The notes beneath the pieces were generated by a model. It did no database searches. It was not told where the DNA came from and was given only the letters and a program-made list of their open reading frames with translations. The translations under genes were made by a program, and so were the position numbers. Below are positions 43,651-48,110 of a stretch of DNA of 48,110 nt, one piece after another; the stretch's first letter is position 1; every line of letters begins with the position of its first letter. Source of the DNA: JADHUC01 sp964617665 (GTDB lineage: Bacteria > Planctomycetota > Planctomycetia > Pirellulales > Pirellulaceae); NCBI GenBank assembly GCA_964617665.1, contig CAZUAH010000037.1:1-48110 (forward strand), given 5' to 3'.

Positions 43651-44063
43651 GATCGGGCTCCGGAATGGCTGGAGGTGATAAGGCGAAGGATAGGGTTCTT
43701 GGTTCTGAGTCACAGAACGGATTGTACGAGGAGGGACTGGTGATTCAAGCTGTCCGAACCTAACCAGGTTGCTAACTCAAAGGAGGCTGTCAAACAGAGA
43801 GAGGATCTGCGGCCGATTGCGGCGGAGGTGGATTGGGGAAGCGGCGGAGAACATGGGACAAGGTACCGCCCGCGTAAACGTCAGGCAATTGAGAAGTCGG
43901 AAGGACTGGTGTTGTGCGAATTGAGGCGTGGTACACTGGTACGGCGATGTAGGCAAGGCATCGGCAACATTTCTCGTGAGACAATTCCCGCTGAATGCGT
44001 AATTCACTCCGTGGGAGCGAGCACGGCGGGGTCGATTGCATCCGATTTTGAGGAGATCCATTG
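43651..44063. other. 413-base divergent intergenic region
   Basis: It lies between the divergent genes at 43650 (-) and 44064 (+) and should contain both promoters. AACCT-AACC-AGGTT (43756-43769 region) is a small hairpin. No gene or repeat family recognised, and I cannot place a promoter with confidence. Confidence 0.4.
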
Positions 44064-44588
44064 ATGAGAACCGCGCGACTTATCCTCGTACCGACGCTGG
44101 CCATGCTGATTTGTGTTTCCCTAATGGCTCAAGAGAAGTCAAAACGCAAACGAGTCAAGCTCGCACCGATGACGCAGGCGATGATGCGGATGGCGAAGAT
44201 GTGGGAGACCCTGAAGGAGTTGGATCTTGCTGAGGAACAGGACGCGAAGCTCAAGGGAATCCGTGACGAAACGGCTCCCAAGATGAAGGCGATAATGGAC
44301 AAACTCGGCCAGATCGTCACTGAAGAACAGAAAAAGGCTGTCGAGGCTGCAGCGAAGAAGGCGAAGGAAGACGGCAAGAAGGGGCCTGCGTTCTTCGCGG
44401 CCGTTCAGTCAGCCGTTGACCTGACCGACGAGCAACAAGAGAAGATGAACAAACTGGTTCCGGAGATCCAAGCCGTTCAACGTCAAATGATGAAGAGCAT
44501 CACGAGCATGCTCACGCCGGAACAGAAAGAGAAGATGAAACAACTGCGTGCCCCGCGGCGGAAGAAAGAGGCCAAGAAGGCTGACTGA
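44064..44588 (+). CDS. Small secreted Spy/CpxP-like (LTXXQ) protein
   Basis: 174 residues; ATG 44064 has AGGAG eight bases upstream, and a TTG directly before it is unlikely. Signal peptide MRTARLILVPTLAMLICVSL, cleavage near MAQ. The mature protein is almost wholly charged helix with LTXXQ-type sites: LDLAEEQDAKLKGIRDE, VDLTDEQQEKMNKLVPEIQ and SMLTPEQKEKMKQLR. Spy/CpxP proteins are periplasmic chaperones or stress sensors; planctomycetes have many lineage-specific versions of unknown role. It ends in a basic tail. Confidence 0.75.
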   Translation: MRTARLILVPTLAMLICVSLMAQEKSKRKRVKLAPMTQAMMRMAKMWETLKELDLAEEQDAKLKGIRDETAPKMKAIMDKLGQIVTEEQKKAVEAAAKKAKEDGKKGPAFFAAVQSAVDLTDEQQEKMNKLVPEIQAVQRQMMKSITSMLTPEQKEKMKQLRAPRRKKEAKKAD

Positions 44589-44978
44589 TCTTCAGGCTTC
44601 TTCAAACCGACATCATGAGCTCGGCCAGCCCGAAACCTCGGCCGCCGCCTTGGCGACCAAGGAGGTGTTGTCGGCACTGTTTGCCCTGAACGGCGGTGGT
44701 TCAGGTTTCTGGTTGAGCGATGGCTACCCGCGCTGGTTCGCCAACGGCTGCCCCCAGTGCAAGTGGTCAGTTTCCTCGCATAACCGTCGTTGCTTCCAGC
44801 TATCAATGAACAATTGCGGCCTAATGCCTCGTCAGACCCAAGAATTAGGGTTGGCCGTAGTGGATCTTGCCAAAGATCCCTTGGTGTGAGGATCTTTGGC
44901 AGGATCCACTACCCTACTATCAAGCGTTGACAAGGCACTGGGGCCGTTTCGCAACCCATACCCTTGCAGGAGACTCGG
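44589..44978. other. 390-base intergenic region
   Basis: No gene supported. It contains the family C palindrome at 44857-44912 near its right end, and AGGAGA just upstream of the next start. The remaining ~270 bases show nothing recognisable. Confidence 0.4.
44857..44912. repeat. Palindromic repeat, family C (GTAGTGGATCTTGCCAAAG type)
   Basis: Arms 44857-44879 and 44890-44912 are 23-base inverted copies with one mismatch, separated by a ten-base loop. The arm core is GTAGTGGATCTTGCCAAAG and its complement. It resembles a dispersed planctomycete palindrome and could form a strong RNA hairpin upstream of the PDZ gene. Confidence 0.85.
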
Positions 44979-47507
44979 ATGAGACGAATAGCGATCGTAA
45001 TCTTGTTGCTGACTGCGACGGCGCAGAGTGCGTCGGCGAATACCGTGCCCAGTTGGAAGGAAACTCCGCCCATCAGCGTTGGCGTCACGGGGATGATCGT
45101 GACGGTGACCAGCAGTATGGAGAACCCCAAGGAAGCCGAGGCCGACACGCCTCACGTGGTGACCGTGACGGAGGTCTTGCCGGACACCCCCGCCGACGGT
45201 AATTTCCGGCCAGGCGATATCCTGGAGTCGGTAAACGGCATATCGCTGAAGGTGGTCGATCCTCGCCACATCCTCGGCGCGCAGATCAACGTCTCGGAAG
45301 GTCGCAACGGCAAGATGACCTTCGCAGTCCGTCGTGACGGCGCGACCGAGACCGCCACGATCCAACTGGACCCGATCGGCAGCTACTCGAAGACCTTTCC
45401 GATCAACTGCAAGAAGTCGAGAACGATCGTCAATCAAACGGCTGCGTTCATACTCGAAAACGGCGGTCCGGAAGACGGGATCACCGGCAACCTCGAAGCG
45501 TTGTTTCTGATGTCAACCGGCGAGGCGAAGTACATGCCCGTCGTCGAGAAGTACGCCGTCGAGTTGGCGAGCAAGTCTCATCCCACCAGCACCTGGTTCA
45601 TCGGTTATAGCGGCATCTTCCTGGGCGAATACTACCTGGCCACGGGCGACAAGCGCGTGCTTCCGGCAATCAAGGCCCGGTGCGATCAGCTTGCGGCCGG
45701 CCAATGGTTCAACGGCTGGGGCCATGGCACGACCCGCTGCGGGCCGGGCTATGTCACGGGCGGCACGCTTAACGCAGCCGGCAATCAGGCGCTGACCACG
45801 TTGGTGCTGGCTCGCGAGTGCGGCGTGGAGATCGACCTGAAGACTTACGACAACGCGATCGTCCAGTTCAGTCGGTTTGCCGGTCGCGGCGGCGTGCCGT
45901 ATGGCGACCACCACCCGGAACTGTGGTGGTCCTCGAACGGAAAGAACGGCGGACTGGCCTCAGCATTGACTTTGCTGCCGCAGACGAAATTCCGGGGCGG
46001 TGCGAAGCTGCTCGCGCTGAGCGAAACCGATTCGTACTGGGGCAACGAAGGCGGCCACGGCTCGTGCTTCGGCAACCACACGTGGCGAACCATCGTCGAT
46101 GCGCTGGTGATGGACCATCCCTCGGGTTCATGGCGGCGGCACAAGGACCAGATGATCTGGCACTTCGAACTCAGCCGCATGCCGGGCGGCGGCTTCCGCG
46201 TGCCTCATCCCGGCGGCCATGGACCGATCGGCAAAGCGCCGCATCACCAGACCGGCCTGATCGCGATGGCCTATACCTCGCACCTGCACAATCTGCGCAT
46301 CAATGGCAAGCCGCGCACCAAGTACTCGGTCAAGTACATGCCTACGAAGGGCGAATTGGCGGTGGAGGTCGACGACTTCCAGCGTACCGATTGGGTCGAG
46401 GGCGTGGTCGTCGACGTTCCGCCGCACGAGATCGCCAAGGTGTTCAAGACGGTCTACAACGACGACGGCATGCCGTCGGCTCGTGAGACCAACGCCTCGA
46501 AAAACCATCCCGGCAAAAAGAAGATGCCGGCTTCCTGGTACTACAACCTCATGCACCATTACTCGCCGCAGGCGCGCGTCTGGGCAGCCAATGGTCTGGG
46601 CTATCTTGGCGAAGAAGCAATTCCGTACATCGCCAAGGCGCTAAAGAGCGAGGACGGCCGACTTCGTGTGGCAGGCCTCAACGCAATCAGTTGCACGACG
46701 GGCTGGGGTCCGGGCAAGACCGACTCGAACATCACCCCGGAGATGATCAAGGAGCACTTCCTGCCCACCATCGTCCACACGCTCCAGGACGAGTCGATCC
46801 CGATGTGGGAACACAGACATGCGTTGATGGCAATCAGCTGCGCCGACAACGAGTCGATCAAGGCGAATTTCGATTCGATCAAACCGTACTTCTTCGAGGA
46901 TGAGTGGTGGTTACGGGTCGCGGCGTTCAAGGCAATCGAGCCGATGATCCAGGACGCCGAAGCGATGCGTTCGTTGATGCCAGCGATGATGGCGAGCTAC
47001 GACGCGGACGGCAATTTGCCCGCCCGCCGCTGGGGCGCGACGAGCGTCTTCAAGGCGGCGATCGCCGCGAATCCGGAGATCAAGGATGAACTGGTGGCCG
47101 CGATGGCAAAGAGCGTCAACGAAATCGAACTCCGCGAGGGCTTCCATCAACCTATTGACCTAAACAACATCTTCGAGACGCTTCGCTACGTGAACATGAA
47201 GAAGAACCCGGAGCACGCGATCCCGTTGCTGCCTGCGATCGAGCGTATCTATCCGAACATGGAACCACTGCCGGCCACTTGGACGATCATCGGCGCCCGC
47301 TGGGGCAACATCGGCCTGGCCAAGGCGGCGACGATGCTCAAAGAAGACGGCAAGCCGTTCATCGCGACGATGAAGCGGATCTACCCGAACCTCGCGGCCC
47401 GAGACAAGGACGGCAAGCAAGGCAAGTTCCTGATCGAAGCCCAGTCGACCCTCGAGAAGACCGTCAAGGAATGGGAAGCCACCTACGGCGAGGTGAAGAT
47501 CGACTAG
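44979..47507 (+). CDS. Secreted PDZ-domain protein, DUF6288-like
   Basis: 842 residues from ATG 44979, which has GCAGGAG upstream. Signal peptide MRRIAIVILLLTATAQSASA. Residues ~60-130 form a PDZ domain (VVTVTEVLPDTPADGNFRPG, DILESVNGISL, KMTFAVRRDGATETATIQL). A long helical, tryptophan- and glycine-rich part follows (~150-500: STWFIGYSGIFLGEYYLATG, WFNGWGHGTTRCGPGYVTGG), like an alpha/alpha-barrel, then HEAT-like repeats (~530-790: ARVWAANGLGYLGEEAIPYI, WWLRVAAFKAIEPMIQDAEA). This layout fits the planctomycete DUF6288 group. Whether it is an enzyme is unknown. Confidence 0.78.
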   Translation: MRRIAIVILLLTATAQSASANTVPSWKETPPISVGVTGMIVTVTSSMENPKEAEADTPHVVTVTEVLPDTPADGNFRPGDILESVNGISLKVVDPRHILGAQINVSEGRNGKMTFAVRRDGATETATIQLDPIGSYSKTFPINCKKSRTIVNQTAAFILENGGPEDGITGNLEALFLMSTGEAKYMPVVEKYAVELASKSHPTSTWFIGYSGIFLGEYYLATGDKRVLPAIKARCDQLAAGQWFNGWGHGTTRCGPGYVTGGTLNAAGNQALTTLVLARECGVEIDLKTYDNAIVQFSRFAGRGGVPYGDHHPELWWSSNGKNGGLASALTLLPQTKFRGGAKLLALSETDSYWGNEGGHGSCFGNHTWRTIVDALVMDHPSGSWRRHKDQMIWHFELSRMPGGGFRVPHPGGHGPIGKAPHHQTGLIAMAYTSHLHNLRINGKPRTKYSVKYMPTKGELAVEVDDFQRTDWVEGVVVDVPPHEIAKVFKTVYNDDGMPSARETNASKNHPGKKKMPASWYYNLMHHYSPQARVWAANGLGYLGEEAIPYIAKALKSEDGRLRVAGLNAISCTTGWGPGKTDSNITPEMIKEHFLPTIVHTLQDESIPMWEHRHALMAISCADNESIKANFDSIKPYFFEDEWWLRVAAFKAIEPMIQDAEAMRSLMPAMMASYDADGNLPARRWGATSVFKAAIAANPEIKDELVAAMAKSVNEIELREGFHQPIDLNNIFETLRYVNMKKNPEHAIPLLPAIERIYPNMEPLPATWTIIGARWGNIGLAKAATMLKEDGKPFIATMKRIYPNLAARDKDGKQGKFLIEAQSTLEKTVKEWEATYGEVKID

Positions 47508-47542
47508 GTCGTACCTTCACAATCAACATCGACGAGACAGGA

Positions 47543-47565
47543 CGGCCGAAAGGCCGCCTTCTCTC
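47543..47565 (+). terminator. Possible terminator after the PDZ gene
   Basis: CGGCC-GAAA-GGCCG (47543-47556) is a five-base stem closed by a GNRA tetraloop, then CCTTCTCTCTC, a pyrimidine-rich tract. It lies ~35 bases after the stop. The stem is short and the tract impure, so it is only a candidate. Confidence 0.45.
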
Positions 47566-47859
47566 TCAATCCCAATCCCCACTCGGCCGCATCAGCGGTG
47601 CCTCGTCGCACCACTGCGTCCCCAGCCACCTTTGCACGTTACTCCAGACGCGCATCTGCACGAGATGCGTCCGATACCTACGCAGGTTGCGTTGGAGCAA
47701 GAGCGCCTTGGCTAAACTGCCCAATCGATCATATCGCGTCGTCAGCCAGTTCACCTGCCGAGTTCCTCGCGCCGGCTCGCCGTGCGCTGAGATCGATGCG
47801 CACGACGCGCGCAACTGTTCGCTCTGACATGCTGGCCCATAAAGGCCGTCCGATGCCAC
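47566..47859 (-). CDS. Possible small ORF, unrecognised
   Basis: Up to 97 residues. The C-terminal half reads RQVNWLTTRYDRLGSLAKAL, then LLQRNLRRYRTHLVQMRVWS and ends EAPLMRPSGDWD, protein-like in composition; the N-terminal ~35 residues do not. A second frame over 47720-47830 (MSERTVARVVRIDLSARRAG) also looks coding, so this may be a frameshifted gene or a remnant. No ribosome site before the start. I do not recognise either piece. Confidence 0.25.
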   Translation of the reverse strand: MASDGLYGPACQSEQLRASCASISAHGEPARGTRQVNWLTTRYDRLGSLAKALLLQRNLRRYRTHLVQMRVWSNVQRWLGTQWCDEAPLMRPSGDWD

Positions 47860-47906
47860 GATCGTCGGGCTAGAGCGTTGAGCGAAGGTGTGCTAGCACG
47901 ATTTCG

Positions 47907-48110
47907 CTAGAGCGGTTCGGCACCTTGGGTCGTGCTCATGGCCCGCCACACAGAGATGTCGATCGAATCTGCGGTGAAGTCAACGGATCCATCGCAGTTC
48001 ACCACCTGAACGCCGCCGGGGTGTCTGCTCCGGGCAGCGAACATCGTCGGGTTGGACAGCGCACGCACGAAGAACGCGTGAGGTTTGTGATTGCAGTAAA
48101 TCACGGGATT
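47907..48110 (-). CDS. DUF1559 family protein, 3' end only (runs off the window)
   Basis: The frame is open to the window edge, so only the last ~67 residues are seen. FAARSRHPGGVQVVNCDGSV, then DFTADSIDISVWRAMSTTQG, is the standard C-terminus of DUF1559 proteins (SRHPGGVN...CDGSV...SID...WRALSTTQGGE). DUF1559 proteins usually start with a type IV pilin-like methylation motif and are found in large numbers in planctomycetes. Stop TAG at 47907-47909. Confidence 0.88.
   Translation of the reverse strand, partial: NPVIYCNHKPHAFFVRALSNPTMFAARSRHPGGVQVVNCDGSVDFTADSIDISVWRAMSTTQGAEPL

Overview
This window looks like a chromosomal piece of a Planctomycetota bacterium, probably in or near the Pirellulales. 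The inference rests on gene content: DUF1559 proteins, several secreted PQQ-type beta-propellers, TAT-exported Gfo/Idh/MocA oxidoreductases, a sulfatase, zinc-ribbon membrane proteins, an RFTLKTLF-type membrane protein, and palindromic repeats of a kind I associate with these genomes (one translates as NPKRQRG). I saw no rRNA, tRNA, CRISPR array or intact transposon.

Layout. 1-4.5 kb (+): the 3' part of a vWA/DUF2135-type protein whose frame is broken near its start, a PQQ beta-propeller and a zinc-ribbon membrane protein. 4.7-10 kb (+): a beta-propeller glycosidase-like protein, a BNR sialidase and a TAT Gfo/Idh/MocA oxidoreductase, with a long palindrome (7049-7119) and a heptamer-repeat element (8407-8615) between them. 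10-15.6 kb (-): a large nucleotidyltransferase-GHMP kinase fusion and a clan-A glycoside hydrolase. 15.7-21.4 kb (-): a compact run of small, mostly uncharacterised cytoplasmic genes (DUF4365 nuclease-like, DUF429 RNase H-like, YkgJ-type cysteine cluster, coiled coil, HEAT/SEC-C and three small ORFs, one frameshifted). This run contains or borders three 5'-end gene remnants (an MRYWWVNQ-type start, DUF2971, EamA). 21.9-33.8 kb: GH5 cellulase-like, lyase-like, second Gfo/Idh/MocA oxidoreductase, two small membrane proteins, GH32-like enzyme and a 1091-residue methyltransferase-like/PQQ protein that has absorbed two opposed heptamer arrays in frame. 34.1-48.1 kb: DUF1559-type protein, PQQ propeller, small secreted proteins, sulfatase, sialate O-acetylesterase-like protein, LTXXQ-like protein, PDZ/DUF6288-like protein, and the 3' end of another DUF1559 gene running off the window.

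How it fits together. Most genes encode exported carbohydrate-active or carbohydrate-modifying enzymes (sialidase-, GH5-, GH32-, clan-A GH- and lyase-like, sulfatase, acetylesterase) plus exported sugar oxidoreductases. This suits an organism that takes apart complex, sulfated or acetylated polysaccharides, but the genes are scattered on both strands and are not one classical polysaccharide utilisation locus.

The parts most worth following up are the 15.7-21.4 kb accessory run with its gene-start remnants, the inverted heptamer-array element found both between genes and inside a coding sequence, and the nucleotidyltransferase-GHMP kinase fusion. All assignments come from reading translations and motifs by eye; no database search was run.
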